A stretch of DNA of 64,000 bases from Synchiropus splendidus (GCF_027744825.2 NC_071345.1:10251501-10315500), one strand, 5' to 3'. Positions 12,413 through 24,680 are shown, counted from the stretch's first letter. Notes: generated by a model not told the origin, from the letters alone. Numbers and translations: made by a program.

Positions 12413-13539
12413 CATATATGTGTGTGACAACTTCTTAAAAACCCCAAAATAAAAACCAAACAATGACAACTGATAAAAAATTTATATTTAAAACTTAAAT
12501 ATCTGTTACTTACACAGCAGTTTACATGTCTATCCAATGGCCAAAATGTTTACCACTAAGTCGTGTGTTTGTTTTGTTTGTGTGTGTAAGACGGGTGTTG
12601 AACACGCACATTGGCGGCAGTAGGCTGCGATGCACCGACCATCTGAACTGGAGGATGAGTGTCAGGGAGCCATGACACACACCCGCGACCTCACAGTCTC
12701 AGGCCAGCAAATGTCACAACTTCTGACAGGGAATATTCAAAACTACTCTATATGTATGTGGCACATAAAATTCCATTTTTTTCCCCTCAGAAGTCACAGA
12801 ATACCTTGTGGAAATTCTTTTTCTCAGGTTTGAGTTTCCACTGCTGTCACTGAGCAGTGAGATGGGGATTTATGACCGGTGGAGACACGACCATTTCATC
12901 TCAGTAATTCTGCCCAGGAAGGAGGAGAAGAGATGACAGACACTCATTCAATCACAGCATTGATTCCTTCTCAGCAAACCTTCGCGGGTGCCTGCTGCCT
13001 TCCTCATCTTTTATCATGCCACTTCAATGGTTTTCCAATCAGACCTTTCCAATATAGGTAAAGAGCATGTGTGCGATTGTGTAGGTCAAATCCCGTAAAT
13101 GCCTAGATACGATCGGTTCTCAACCTCCACAAGGTGACCACACTTTAAAACCGTCTCACAAAGAGGTGGATACGATACTTCAGCTGTTCTTTATTCATTA
13201 TTTAGTTCTGCTTTAGATGTGTATTACATGTAATTGCTCTTTAATTCTCATGAATGATTCACTAAACATTGACTTGAAACATTAAGTAGCATACATGTAG
13301 AAAAGTGGACATTAATTAGCAAGCAAGTATGTTAATAATTCTAAATTAGGAGACTTTGTTTTCAGTCATAACCAACTGCGCTCAGTAAGTCAAGGTTTGT
13401 ACAAGATGAGCCATATGAGTATGTGTTCATTTTGTATAGTTGAGTTTATGAAAAGTCAAACTGCATTTGTTTTTCTATTTTGGTCTTGAAATGTTTTCTC
13501 ATGTTCTACTTTGTATTAATACACATGTCTGCATACAGA
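12413..13539. other. Unique non-coding sequence, nothing recognised
   Basis: I see no repeat structure beyond a short TTTGTTTTG-type run at about 12565-12585. There are no credible exons. Confidence 0.5.
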
Positions 13540-13711
13540 GGCTGCGTTATACACAAGAGCAAAGCGCGTCTTGGGTCAGCTGATCGGTCCACGCACGTTA
13601 TGGTTTTTCCGGCTTTTTTCAGGGGCGTTCGAGCTCTGGATTTTAGTTCGAAATCCGAAGCAAAAAAAATTTTTGTTCCAACTCCAAGACATTCGAAAAC
13701 CGAGGTTCCAC
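13540..13711. repeat. Dispersed repeat fragment (CGAAAACCGAGGTTCCAC end)
   Basis: The segment contains GTTCGAGCTCTGG, TTCGAAATCCGAAG and ATTCGAAAACCGAGGTTCCA, a series of TTCGAAA half-repeats. This matches a fish interspersed repeat I recall ending in GAAAACCGAGGTTCCACTG and often followed by a TG/TA microsatellite, exactly as here. The left boundary and the class are uncertain. Confidence 0.45.

Positions 13712-13763
<52 letters not shown>
13712..13763. repeat. (TG)n(TA)n compound microsatellite
   Basis: About six TG units pass directly into about 20 TA units at the end of the preceding dispersed repeat. The short frames here that encode alternating Y-I runs are products of the microsatellite. 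Confidence 0.95.
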
Positions 13764-13764
<1 letters not shown>

Positions 13765-14060
13765 CTTTTACAAGAAATCGACACATCTTGTACAGAATAC
13801 CACCAGGTTGAAAAATGAAAACAGCAAAAAAAAAAAAGGCTGCATTTACAAGCCACTGAAGTGCAGGGAAAATATTTAGCAAGAAAGACACCAATCGCTG
13901 GTGTTTACATGCAAAAAATAATTTTATTTTGAAATAACTGATGATAATAATTTATATCACCTTGACCAGAAATCGCCAAAATAAATAAATAAATGAATAA
14001 TCTGAGTTATTATTTCGGTTTGTAAAGTTTGTAAAGTAAAAAAAAAAATAATAAAAAATA

Positions 14061-14170
14061 TTTATCATCACTCAAAATGATCAAGAAAAGCTGTAAGAAA
14101 AAGTTTTTTCCGCTGCTCAAACGATGTCAAAAGAAGTTGCTGCTTCTTATTTTTCATTTCTGCTCAAGCA
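14061..14170 (+). repeat. Direct duplication, unit 1
   Basis: About 110 bases recur at 15268-15376 in the same orientation. Shared blocks include CAAAATGATCAAGAAAAGCT, TAAGAAAAAG, GTCAAAAGAAGTTG and CATTTCTGCTCAAG. The copies differ by scattered substitutions and small indels. The class is unknown. It may be an old dispersed repeat or a local segmental duplication. Confidence 0.75.
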
Positions 14171-15267
14171 TTCCGGGGGGTGATTCAATCCAAATCGCCC
14201 ACTCAGTTAAATGTTTCATTCAATAACACACAAGCTCTGCTCATCCCCAACAAACCATTGTCAGCAAGGCTGGACATTTCATTCCCCTCTAGGTAAGGAT
14301 TCATAAAAGATGATTATCTGTTTAGAAGCACGGCTGGGAATCAAAAAGTCTGCTGCTTCTTTATTCTCAATATTTCTCGCTGAGGAAAATGAGTGTGGAA
14401 GCAAGATGGAGCGAACAGATGTTAAAACCAAACTTTTTTCTTTCCCCACAAAACTTGAGATAGTTGGTCGAGTTCCAGCTCGAAATTGTTTGAACTAACC
14501 CGTGCAACACATCCCAGAATGCAATGGGACAGTGATGCACAACCGACCAACATGACCGTAAGAAACAGCAGGACACCTCCAGCACCAGGCCATTGTGTGG
14601 CTTCATCCAGAGACACTGTACAAGCCGCTGTGTGCCTTCAGGGTTTTCATGGCGATAGGTGAAGTACAGCAGAGTAAATACCATTAATCTTTCAACAGTG
14701 GACCAACAAGGGCAGATACAGCAGTGTTCAAGGACTTCTCAGCCCTCGACCAAAGAATGGCTTTGAAACATTTCGTCTTGTCCCTGGGGGCAAAGAACAC
14801 ATGATCCAGCTGCTGAGGGTTTCATTTTTTTCCTCTGCTGCAGCAGAAACCAACATAAGGCCATTCAGAGACGGTTTCACAAAGATGAAAATGAATCCAG
14901 CCACAGGCAACACATGCAGACGTTGTAACATGAACCAGCCACCCAGCTCACAGCCCCATATGAAGACTCACGCCACATGAGGCACAGCGGTGGTGAGAAC
15001 TTCAGAGCCATTAATAGCGTTCCGTCGGTATGAGAAAAGGGTCAACAGTTGGGCTTCGCCTTTTAACACGCTGCGTTCTTCACTTTCATCCTTCTGTGCA
15101 ACCAACCACTGAAGACCAAAGCCTCACATCACAGGAATAGAGGAGCCTTTTTTATTCTAATTTATCACAGGATTCATTTGAGGTGAACAGCTCTGAAAAA
15201 CAAGATCCATAATGTGATTTGGTTTACACAGTTGCAAAGAATTTTTCATTTTTAAGTAAATCATATT
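14171..15267. other. Unique non-coding sequence between the two duplicated units
   Basis: I see nothing recognisable. A minus-strand 105-codon frame (14367-14684) lacks domain features. Confidence 0.5.
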
Positions 15268-15376
15268 CATCATCATCATTCAAAATGATCAAGAAAAGCT
15301 ATAAGAAAAAAGTTTTTCAGGTGCTCAGGTGATGGTTGTCAAAAGAAGTTGTTGCTTCTTCATTTCTGCTCAAGTG
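15268..15376 (+). repeat. Direct duplication, unit 2
   Basis: This is the second copy of the segment at 14061-14170. It ends where the hAT-type terminus GGATTCTCAACTCTTGGG begins, so the later insertion may have landed at the edge of this unit. Confidence 0.75.
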
Positions 15377-15975
15377 ATCTGGGATTCTCAACTCTTGGGT
15401 CGTGACCCAAAAGAGGGTTGCACTGGGCCAATGCTTTGGCAAAAACAAAGTCGGCTTTTATTTTGAAGGGATTGCAGTCTAGTCATAATAGTACCAACGA
15501 CTTGACGACATGAGAACAAAGCGACTTTACCGCCTCTTAACTTCGAGACGTTTATTTACGAGAAACGTTTCTAAAGCCAACGTCTCTGGATCTATCTGAT
15601 CCTGTGATCTTTGTCCCCTTGAAGAATGTTCTATACCTCAGCATTAAGTGGGGGCTCTGATAGGTAACACGCCGCAACATGTAGGAGTTCAGACTTTTCT
15701 ACGTGGATAAAAACACAACAAGATCCCATGCAACAGTTTCTCGAAAATAAACACACCTCTTCATTGACTTCATATCTCTATATTTTTCACTGTAACTCAA
15801 CAGACCAGATTCCTGTAACTCTCCAGATTGGTGAGTTGAAGGAATCATGACTGCACACAAAAGATCTCCTTACCACTGTTGATGACGGAGGATATTTCAG
15901 CTCACTTTTTTCTAGATTTGGAGATTTAGAGTGATAGTGGGTCCCAAAGCCAGAATAGTTGAGAACCACCGATGC
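15373..15975. mobile_element. Non-autonomous hAT element (GGTTCTCAAC termini)
   Basis: The left end GGGATTCTCAACTCTTGGGT followed by CGTGACCC, and the right end GTGGGTCCC with AGTTGAGAACCACC, are the inverted termini of the widespread hAT (Charlie-like) group whose ends read CAGTGGTTCTCAAC and then GGGTC-GACCC. The interior of about 550 bp has no transposase frame. I could not establish a target duplication, so the exact outer bases are uncertain by a few positions. Confidence 0.65.
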
Positions 15976-16121
15976 TCCACAGAGGGCTATGGATGAAGTT
16001 AAGCAGTGTGAGACGCTCTTCTGACCCACAACAGAGCCCTTTATTGAGGAAAGTTGTCGGTCAAATTGCACAGAACAGATTGGCAGGGAGGAAGTTTGGG
16101 AACCTATGATGTTTGCCAATA

Positions 16122-16407
16122 CAAGTAACATCCGACTTGCGACCTGCTCGACTTTCGTCCACCCGTACTTACGACCAGGGCCAGTAGATTTATTTATTTT
16201 TATTCAATGTCTGGCACCGCAGCACATAGCAGCCCGGCAACGTGTACGACAGTTACGTAGCACAGTGTCCCAGCATCTCACCCTCACACAGCCATCTACC
16301 AGCACAACCCTCGTGTCGGCTATTTTGAATGGCATTCAACTTACCTCCGATCTGACTTACGACCGCTTTGTCGGAACCGATCCCGGTCGTTAATCGGATG
16401 TTACCTG
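16122..16407 (+). mobile_element. TA-flanked MITE, copy 1
   Basis: It begins CAAGTAACATCCGACTTGCG right after TA (16120-16121) and ends CGGATGTTACCTG, the inverted counterpart. The interior carries CGTACTTACGACC, a TTTATTTATTTTTATTCAATG stretch, and CCAGCATCTCACCCTCACAC. It is collinear with the copy at 57019-57310 and in opposite orientation to 61353-61594. The right-hand TA has decayed to TG. The TA target and short termini suggest Tc1/mariner-type mobilisation. There is no coding capacity. Confidence 0.75.
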
Positions 16408-18164
16408 TGTTACCAATCCAAAACATTTGGGTCAAAGTTTCTGTGAACTAATTTTCTTTAACAGTCTGTTTTTGTTTTTTTGCACTGAACAAATGAAAAC
16501 AGATGCTAAGTACAGAAGATCCCTTTCCAAATGACACTTTCAAGGTTTGTAACATGGCAAGTTAAGGGAGGAAAAGCATGAAATCACGTTGATCCTAAAG
16601 AATTTAACGGTTTGGTATGTGAAGGCAACTTAATAACGGTTTATGCCAGCACAACACAATAGTTGGAACCCCTCACTGGTCCAGGACTGAGAAGTGTCAA
16701 GTGGTCGTGAATGACTGTGTGGCCTATAGGCCAAAGCATATTGATGAATACTGAAAAATGATCATGTCCGCGACAATCATCTGCGAGGATCTAAAGCAGA
16801 TTCCCGACCATACGAGGCTTTGATCCTCGCATGAAATCTGGATTATCCCAGATTCTTGACTCTGTGCCACGACCTCTGCTCTGGACCCCCGATATCTCCC
16901 TGTGCAAAGTAATCAGTTCATAATCTCCACCCTGTGTCTGAACACTTGATCGAGACGAGCACAAGCTAGCAAGGTCGCGCAGGGGTGAGTCGGGAATCCC
17001 AGCCCAGTCAACGTCTACATGTTCAGACAACGTGCCAGACACACAATAACATGTGGGCAGAATGCTAAAGCAGAAACACCATGAATAAAACATGCGGTGC
17101 CGGCAGTAGACTTTAATTTGGGATAACGTAGCCTGTCACTTTGGGAGTGCATTAACAGATTGTCCTCTAAAGGCAGCCGTGACACAAGATCAAAAACATG
17201 ACCTCGGGAAAACAAAAGAACCGAAAGCGCAAAAGAGAGTCGCGCGGGGAGAAGAGAGTACACGAATACACTCTGGACATGAAGGCTGCGCAGAAACAGG
17301 ACCTCGGCCTGACCTCCAGAACACTATGAAATCCTACACAAGACAATACAAGCAGTACACGTTGTGTGAAGCTTGTATCTTTCATTTGTGTCCAATAATT
17401 TTCATGCCCTTTCAAGGACCCCTGCAGAGCGTTTCCTGTCTCGAGTGAAGACGTAATTCTTGATCTGATCCTGCACTGTGAGCTCATATTTGGTGGACGA
17501 CTTCAAGTCTACAGCTAATGTCCGGATATCTCAGGGTGTAGGGGCCTTAAAAACACAACACAAACTACTGTCCTCTTCTTCAGTCACGGTCAAGGAACTA
17601 TAGAGTTCGGGACAATAGCGAGAGCTTCTTTGACGGTCAACACTGTATTCTATCACCTTGTTTAAGAGGGGATTGAAAGTGTTGCGTAATCTCAGGTCGA
17701 TGGTGACAATGAATGAATGGACTTTGAGGACTCAAAAAAAGGAAAAAGGGGGGGGGTCAAGAGACATGAGTGTAATAGGAGGATGTCAGTAGTTTAAGGG
17801 AATAAAAGAGTCAGATTATGAAATGTCAAGGGTGGAAGAGGCAGAAAGGCGCAGGAGGAAAACATCAAACAACAACATTGAGCCTGAGCAGCCGGGGCAA
17901 GCTGGCGCGAAAGCCTGTCAGGGGATTTGAAATATCGACATTGGTGAATGAGGCCAGTGTGGCATCTTCATTCCTACACACACACACACACACAGCAGAT
18001 GGGCCCTCAAGGATTAAAGAGGGGTTATTCGTCCTCTCTGAGGCCTTCAGAGGCTCTGCAAATCCACACCAAAAGTAGTGAGGGAGAAATCACGGCATGA
18101 TGGAGATGATTTCTGCTCCCAACGCAACAAAAAAGTTGGACTTATGACACACTTGGCTACTGAC
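16408..18164. other. Mostly unique sequence with two simple repeats
   Basis: It holds a G-run at about 17747-17756 and a (CA)n microsatellite at 17976-17994. Short frames around 16791-17487 have no recognisable domains. Confidence 0.5.
17976..17994. repeat. (CA)n microsatellite
   Basis: Nine to ten CA units in a row. Confidence 0.9.
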
Positions 18165-18300
18165 CCAGTTGTATTTGCGATGCGGACTGGAGTCCGCGAC
18201 TTGGACTCAAGTTGCACCTATTAGTGACTTGAGATTTGACTTGGATTCGGGGACAAAAGACTCGAGGCTTGACTCAAATTCGTGGTTTGTGACTTGCGCA
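18165..18300. repeat. Degenerate GACTTG-rich interspersed repeat
   Basis: The sequence repeats variants of GACTTGGACTCAAG, GACTTGAGATTTGACTTGG and GACTCGAGGCTTGACTC. It resembles a fish interspersed repeat built of GACTTG/GACTCG words. It is not a clean tandem array, and the boundaries are approximate. Confidence 0.4.
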
Positions 18301-20879
18301 CAATGTCTAGTTTTGTACAACTCCATGCTGACCTCCAGTCCGCCCGACAAGTGCAGCCTTCCACCCAACAATGACCTTCGCTTGGAGACGGCAACTATAG
18401 CAGCAAATAACAGTGGCCAACTGTGACATCAGCGAATGCAGAATCAAAGATGCTGCCTTGACTAGGTTTATCAGACATCTCGAAACACATCTATACAAGC
18501 CGTGCAACACGGTGCAGAAACTCGTCCCATCACAACTCTAACATCAGACCACTAGCATCAGAGAAGCTGCTCATTCAGCTACAGCTGTTCTGCTTATGGT
18601 AAGCTGTTAAAAGGATATGTCAATAAAGTAAAAACAGTCAGTATGGCTCCTGATGATGATGTCATAGACATGCTTAGATTTCCTTAGATACACGGATGAC
18701 AAATATCACACTTATTTCTTTGATACTTTTCTTTATCTCACCAAGGTTTCCTCCATGCCTGAATAAAACCAGCTCAACAAGTGTAGAACACATAGTTGCT
18801 CCCATGAGGAATCAACTGAAGTGGACTATCTTGTTGACACAGCATCACCACTTAAGGATCACACCACTATTTGTGACTTCAGATCAGAAACGCACAACCA
18901 GCATGAAAATTAAAATCAACTTATTTTCCCCCCGAAAAACATGCGCCTCGATTAATGCAGACTTGAAAGCAGTTGTTGTTTTTCAAGTGCATATATCCTG
19001 CGGTACATTACCCTCTTGCATTCTAAATCCCAGCACACACATGTTGTTTTTCAAAAGACAGCAATCTCTGAAAACAGAAATCGAATCCGAAGCCGTTTGT
19101 AGCAGGAGATTATGCAAAATATTTCATGTATTTTCAGAGAGGCCTGCTGTTCTTTTGTGTCAAGCAACGCTATTATCAAATGTGTGGCAGTTGGTGCAGA
19201 CAGAGGTGAGAATAAAATCACATTACCTGTTGAGGAGTCGTCCGTCACCACAGCGGACAATGTAAAGAGAGAGAGAAAAGAAAAACACGGGTTAGCAAGT
19301 GATCACAAATAAAACCAGAGGCAGGAGTCAAAAATTATCACTGTGATAGTGTTGGGGTTTTGTCCCGGATTCTTCATTGGTTTGCCAGTGAGTTACCAGG
19401 GAGGAAAAAGGATTTTCCGATCATATTCCCCAACATATTCTGACTCCACATTTATTCCTTCTTTTTCATCCTCCCCTCGAAATTCCACTTCAGGCATATT
19501 GACACACAACCCACTTTACAGTCCACAGGTTCAAGCAAACACGCATGTTGACCCAGGTTGTTAAATCAACACAGGTCTGAATCACAAGCATCCGAAGAGC
19601 AGAGGCGAGAGACATTTTGCAGCCTGGGTTTTATGAAGGGCTGCTATGTACGAAGGCAGATAACGTTCTTTAATGACTGACCACCAATGGATATTAATGG
19701 AGTCTGAAGAAGCAAACTGAACAGTGGTTCTCTAGATATTAAAAATATCAAGAGAAGTAAAGACAACAATATATTTTTAGCGATGAGAACAGACATTCAG
19801 TCAATGTTGGAATAAAAAAAAGTCAAAAGTAAATGGTTTTAATGCTATGAATCTTGCTACTTGACTTCAATTTCCATGGACATCTTTACAATGAGAAATA
19901 ATATAGTCTTAGGACTATATTATTTATATAGTTCTGATGATAATAAAGATCGTCTTTAGAACCATTTTTAAGCGGGTATAAAAGAGATAAACTGTGGCCT
20001 GTGTCGAACACATTCTCCACTCCATGAGTCGTTGTACTGCCTTGTTTAAATGGACTGATAAAACACACAATGGCATATATTTCAAACTTGTATTCTTGAA
20101 TGGGTGATACCAACAATGGAAATGCAATAAACATGGACGATGGAGGGCGGCTGAAATCCGTTGAACGTCACAGATGCTATTATTACAAAGACTCTCAGTA
20201 AAAACACGCATCTCCCAGCTTGTAATCACATCCTGTGTCAAATAAAATTCTGTATCTCTTTCGCAAGATGCGCAACACATACCTCGGGGTGATACATTCA
20301 GAAAGCAGAGAAAAGGGGAGCAGCATTGGGAATGTGTGTTTTAATGCTATTACTCAGAAAGTGTGGTAATTCTCAACCCACGTCTTTCCCTCGAAATGGA
20401 TATGAAAAGCCTGGACCGCTGTGGGGCGCGCGGGAAGAGAGGGGGGAGGTTTACACACAATAAGTGAACTCTTCGAGACTGGTTTAATCTCATTGGGAGA
20501 GCGATTTTTCAGCATGCAACATCGCTTTTTGAAAAGAACCTCTTAATCTGAACAATAAGGGACTTTATTTTTTTTTTTTTACATGAACAAAAAATAGCTC
20601 TCGCTGTGCCTGTGTTTGCACAGCATCCTAGCAACATCTAATTCCTGCTTCTGGTGAGCGGGTGAGACTTATATCAACCTCAAAACAGAAATGAAACCAA
20701 GATCGCAACATCTTCGTAGACTGGCCAGTCGAATGACGCGAAAAACATAGTCCAGTTTGTTGTTGTTCTGCAGTGAATAGATGCCCAAGCCAATCGTTTC
20801 GCTGGATGTGAAGGAAGCACAGCTACTACAAGAACACTACACAGAAGACCGAGACCACAGCATAAGGATACCATACCCC
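18301..20879. other. Unique non-coding sequence with one long but unconvincing open frame
   Basis: The frame at 18696-19265 (+, 189 codons) is the longest in the window. Its predicted protein has no domain, a cysteine/histidine-poor irregular composition and no paralogue here, and I see no promoter, Kozak or splice context. I therefore do not call it a gene. There is a short T-run at about 20567-20580. Confidence 0.45.
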
Positions 20880-20970
20880 TCAATGGTTTTGGTCTCCACT
20901 CAGGCCCTCAAACTCTTGGTCTGGGACTTGTCTCTGTATCCTATGGTCTCAACCTTGACTCCATTTCAGT
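20880..20970. repeat. GGTCTC-rich interspersed repeat fragment
   Basis: It shows repeated words GGTTTTGGTCTCCACTC, CTTGGTCTGGGACTTG and TATGGTCTCAACCTTGACTCC. Its inverted relative lies at about 52080-52145 (GACCAAGTCCAAGACC). Both look like decayed copies of a fish repeat made of TTGGTCT(C/T)GACT words. Confidence 0.4.
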
Positions 20971-23737
20971 TAAGGTGATCTCAGCTACAACATTCGAGTG
21001 TCATACAAGCTGATTTGGTCGCAATATGGTGCAATTGCAACCACCTAAAACAATCGATATATGGGTTAGTTCTACATCCAAGTATTTCATCAATTCATGG
21101 CAGAAGCAGCCACATTACTACTTGTCGTAGTGAATATTTCATGCACCATAAATGATTCAGATGTACCAGGGACACCACACCTTCAGCTCGCATTAGATTT
21201 AGCTTCCCTTCACGACAGGATGAGCAAAACAAACTGATCACCAAGGCTTTCAAAATGTTTTGGATGAAAAACATCTTTAATTTGACTCCAAACAACAAAA
21301 TACCTCGCTCCTTTACAAGCCAGCAGAGAATACTCAGAGTCAGCTCGCATCAAGATTTGTCAGACGCAAAACATCCAGAGAATGTTGCTCCTTTTCCGTT
21401 CTAACGCTAGAGAGCAAAGGTGAGTGAGAGTTTCAATTCAGAGTTGGATTTCAATGTTTAGTTTAACATAGGATAAAATCGGAAATTGAAGTCACAGGAT
21501 TTTTGGACACTAGAAAGATGGATGAGGTCATTTGCTAGAATTTTTTGGGTGATTTTGTTAAAAAAAAAACAAGGAAAACAAATGGTTCCTGGCCATGAAG
21601 CTCGCCATTGCTATAAACATTTTCCCAGATTCCGGTAGCCAGTAGCGTGTGTGGGCTCCCGTTCAACAAACAACTCCCCAGCTGAGCCCGATAACGTCAT
21701 AACAAATCACTGAAATACCCGACTGATCCCATCGCAGTGATTAAAAGAACATAGTTCCGCACTTAACCAAACATTAGGTGTGAATCGATGGCATGAGCTC
21801 AAACTGATAAGGAGCAGAAAGGCTAAAGAACGGTGCAGCACTCACAAATACACTTATACACACCTCAAGCCTATTAGCCAATAAGCCTATTAACAACCCC
21901 AAAAAGCTGATGAAGGTTGCCTTAATCACGAGTACTGATCACCTTTAGAGGAGGGGCTCTACTTCATCCGATAAGGCTATTAAGAGATTGAGTGAGATGC
22001 CAAAAATACGCAACACAAAGGAGGCAATTTAAAAGGTTGACCACAACGTCGTGTTCGGGACAACACCATGAAAATAGAATTCGCAGAGTTTCCGCTGCAG
22101 AAGAGCACCAGGGATGAGAGTCATAGTGATGTGCGCAGAAATGACACGCTTCAATATCTTGACTAAAAGTAGACAATCTTTTTAAAATAGAAGCTTCTCT
22201 TTCGCCGTGTTTCTCCTCTGAAAGGCAGGATATCGTACCCACACGGTGAATACATGTTCAAGGCAGCAGAGTGGAATCCCAATGCACTCTTGGATTTCCT
22301 TTTGTCTCCCTCATCTCTCCTATCAGAGAGGCCGCTTTGATCTGCTGCCTTTTATCACACAGCAACATCTTGATCGTCGCCGACGTGTCCAGACTTTTGT
22401 CTCACCTGACTCTTCTTCTCTTCTTCCAAACCCAGTAAACTGTTGTGTATACTGTACACCATATTTACTCCTGTCAACCCAATGTCAATACCCTTCCCCC
22501 ACAAATGGGCGTCGGCAGCTGACACTTCCCGTTCTTTCCCTGCTGTCATCGCTTCCTGTGAAACGTGGTTGCTGGATCCTCTTCTTTCGCTGAATCTGCA
22601 TTTTTATATGATAATATGAAGAAGTTGAGTGGATTGTTTTGTTTCCAAAATCTGCACCCCAAGTGTTGCCTTCAATACAAAATGAGAAATGAGAGAAAAA
22701 AAGGAAAGCAATGCAGCCCATGCTTTGGTTCTTCAAACCTTTACAGTGCATTATGGGTATCCTTCAGCAGGTTTTTGACCCCCAACATAAAGGTTAAAGC
22801 GCACCCACCCCCAATGGACCACCATGGTGGAGACACCCCAAACCTTGAGAACAAATCCGAGGGAGAGCTGATGAGTGATGGAAACGCTTGTTACAAGGTG
22901 CCATGAAGAAAAGACGCTGCAGGCCATGTATAATTATGACCACAGAGTCCATGAGGGACTTGTGTTTGACAGTCTGAGACGCCAGAGAGGGAGCAACTTG
23001 GCCTGTCGCGACTTTATTAAGGCGTCAATACAGTTGGCATTCTTTGCACGACAGTATTGGTTGAAGTGGTTCAGTAAAGTGACGCCCCCCCCCCCTTAAC
23101 ATTGGGTAAGTGGTTAAAGACATTAAGGAGAGTGAAGTTTTTCCAAGTGACACTCATTGTTAATTAAGTGCCGCACATTTGCCTTTCTACTTCTCATAAT
23201 CCAAAAGTCATACAGTGCAAGTTCTTTCAGGGAGTTGAATCGAAAGAGACAGACACAGAAGTCCTTGTCGGGTTCTCTCTTCTCTAGCCTCCGCATCGCG
23301 TTCTCTGGTGACTATAAAACATCCACACACAGACAGGAGGAGAGTTATTGATACTCCAGTCAATCCATCCACATCAGCTGACTCCCCTCAAAATGCAGCA
23401 AACCAACCATGTCAGCTCCTTGCAGATGGAGCAAGAGGCCATAAAATCAATGTCCTATCAATCAGCTAAATAGACTGCCGGAGTCACCAGTGTTTACGAT
23501 GTGGGGCGGTGGAGGCTGGTTGATTTGGACCCGCACAGTTTAGTTAGGAGAAGTCCATGCAGCGAAGGATAATATGTTTCGGAAGTTTTGTTTTTCTGCT
23601 TCACAGTTCCGTCTCAGTCTGGTGTGAAAGGTTAAATAGTCGGACCTGCTTCTCCGGGTGAGCCAACGTGAGCTCAACAATCTCTGCCAGCCAGAGATAA
23701 TGAAGAGAGCCAAGCTTTTTTGTTTCAACCCTACAGG
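20971..23737. other. Unique non-coding sequence with one C-run
   Basis: A run of about 11 cytosines lies at 23085-23096. Nothing else is recognisable. A 115-codon frame at 22246-22593 has no domain features. Confidence 0.5.
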
Positions 23738-24316
23738 GAATAAACCGGAAGAAGGTCGTGGATTTTAAGTTCTTTGGTTCAACAGTCCAGGGGGCGATGG
23801 AGAGTGTGAGAAAGAGGTGAAGAAGCGGGTGCAGGCAGGATGGAATTATTGGAGAAAAGCGTCAGGTGTGATGTGTGACAAAAGGGTGTCGGCAAGGATG
23901 AAAGGGAAGGTGTACACAACAGTGGTGTGGCCAGCAATGTTGTACGGTTCGGAAACAGGGGCACTGAGCTTCCCTCTGGGAGTGAGCAGGATGGATAGGA
24001 TCAGGAAGCAGTAGATCAGAGGGACAGCACATGTCAGGTGTTTAGGAGACAAAGTCAGAGAGGATAGATGGAGATGGTTTGGACATGTACAGAGGAGAGA
24101 GAGACAGTACATTGGTAGGAAGCTGTTGAGGTTGGAACTGCCAGGCAGAAGGTGGAGAGGAAGGCCAAAGAGGAGATTGATGGAGGTGGTGAAGGAGGAC
24201 ATGAGGTTTGTAGGTTTGAGAGAAGAGGAAGCAGAGGACAGGGTGAGATGGAGGAACATGATCCGCTGTGGCGACGCCTGAAGGGAGAAGCCGAAAGGAA
24301 AAGAAGAAGAAGAAGT
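23738..24316 (+). pseudogene. RTE-clade LINE 3' end: decayed reverse transcriptase C-terminus
   Basis: Read in pieces, the plus strand encodes the end of an RTE-type retrotransposon polyprotein. VDFKFFGSTVQG is followed, after a one-base frame change, by DGECEKEVKKRVQAGW. Then come CDKRVSARMKGKVYTTVVWP, AMLYGSET, RMDRIRKQ, WFGHVQRR and LPGRRWRGRPKRR. This is the conserved tail past the polymerase domain, with the RW(F/Y)GHV and PGRR-RGRPK motifs typical of the clade. The copy is dead. It has frameshifts near 23750 and 23795, an in-frame TAG at 24012-24014, and an apparent loss of about 18-20 residues between LYGSET-ALS and LGVSRMDR. The 5' portion is missing, as is usual for LINE insertions. 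It ends in (GAA)n at 24296-24315, the short-repeat tail expected of RTE elements. The 180-codon frame on the opposite strand is a by-product. Confidence 0.85.
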
Positions 24317-24329
24317 TAATTCATGCTGG

Positions 24330-24680
24330 CTTGAATTGGTGAAGCAGTTATCAATAGCTTCCAATATTGGATGGGATAACACCCGCATTAACTTTTTAAA
24401 ATCAAACAGTGCCGTGGATCACTGGGTGTCAATCTGCATTACAGCACCTTGGTTGTAATTATCCCAGGCAATGAGCCTAAAACCTCTATTATGTAAGGCG
24501 AGCTTTCCGCACTATCAAGCAGTTCACCTACAGCACGCATGTCCTTCTCCGTACCAGCAACACACACATAAAATTAGCCCCAACCATGACCTCCATTATG
24601 CTCTTAATGCTGCTGGATGAGCGAGTCGTCCAGTCACCCACTCCAGCTAATGGGTGAGCCGCAGATGAGATGAGCACTGC
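24330..24680. promoter_or_regulatory. Candidate conserved non-coding element
   Basis: Unique sequence just downstream of the LINE tail. It holds GGTTGTAATTATCCC (24451-24465), CAATATTGGATGGGATAACA near 24362-24381, and CATTATGCTCTTAATGC near 24594-24610. The even composition and AT-core motifs resemble an enhancer-type element. This is an impression only. Confidence 0.2.

Noticed and set aside
13724..13763. Frames encoding alternating Y-I stretches here and at 39469-39546
   Set aside because: They are translations of (TA)n microsatellites.
18696..19265. Longest open frame, 189 codons on the plus strand
   Set aside because: It has no recognisable domain, no biased codon pattern visible by eye, no paralogue, and no promoter or splice context. 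A frame of this length can occur by chance among six frames of 64 kb.
23846..24388. 180-codon open frame on the minus strand
   Set aside because: It lies antisense to the RTE LINE fragment, whose purine-rich sense strand leaves the complement open. The serine/leucine/proline-rich product is a composition artefact.
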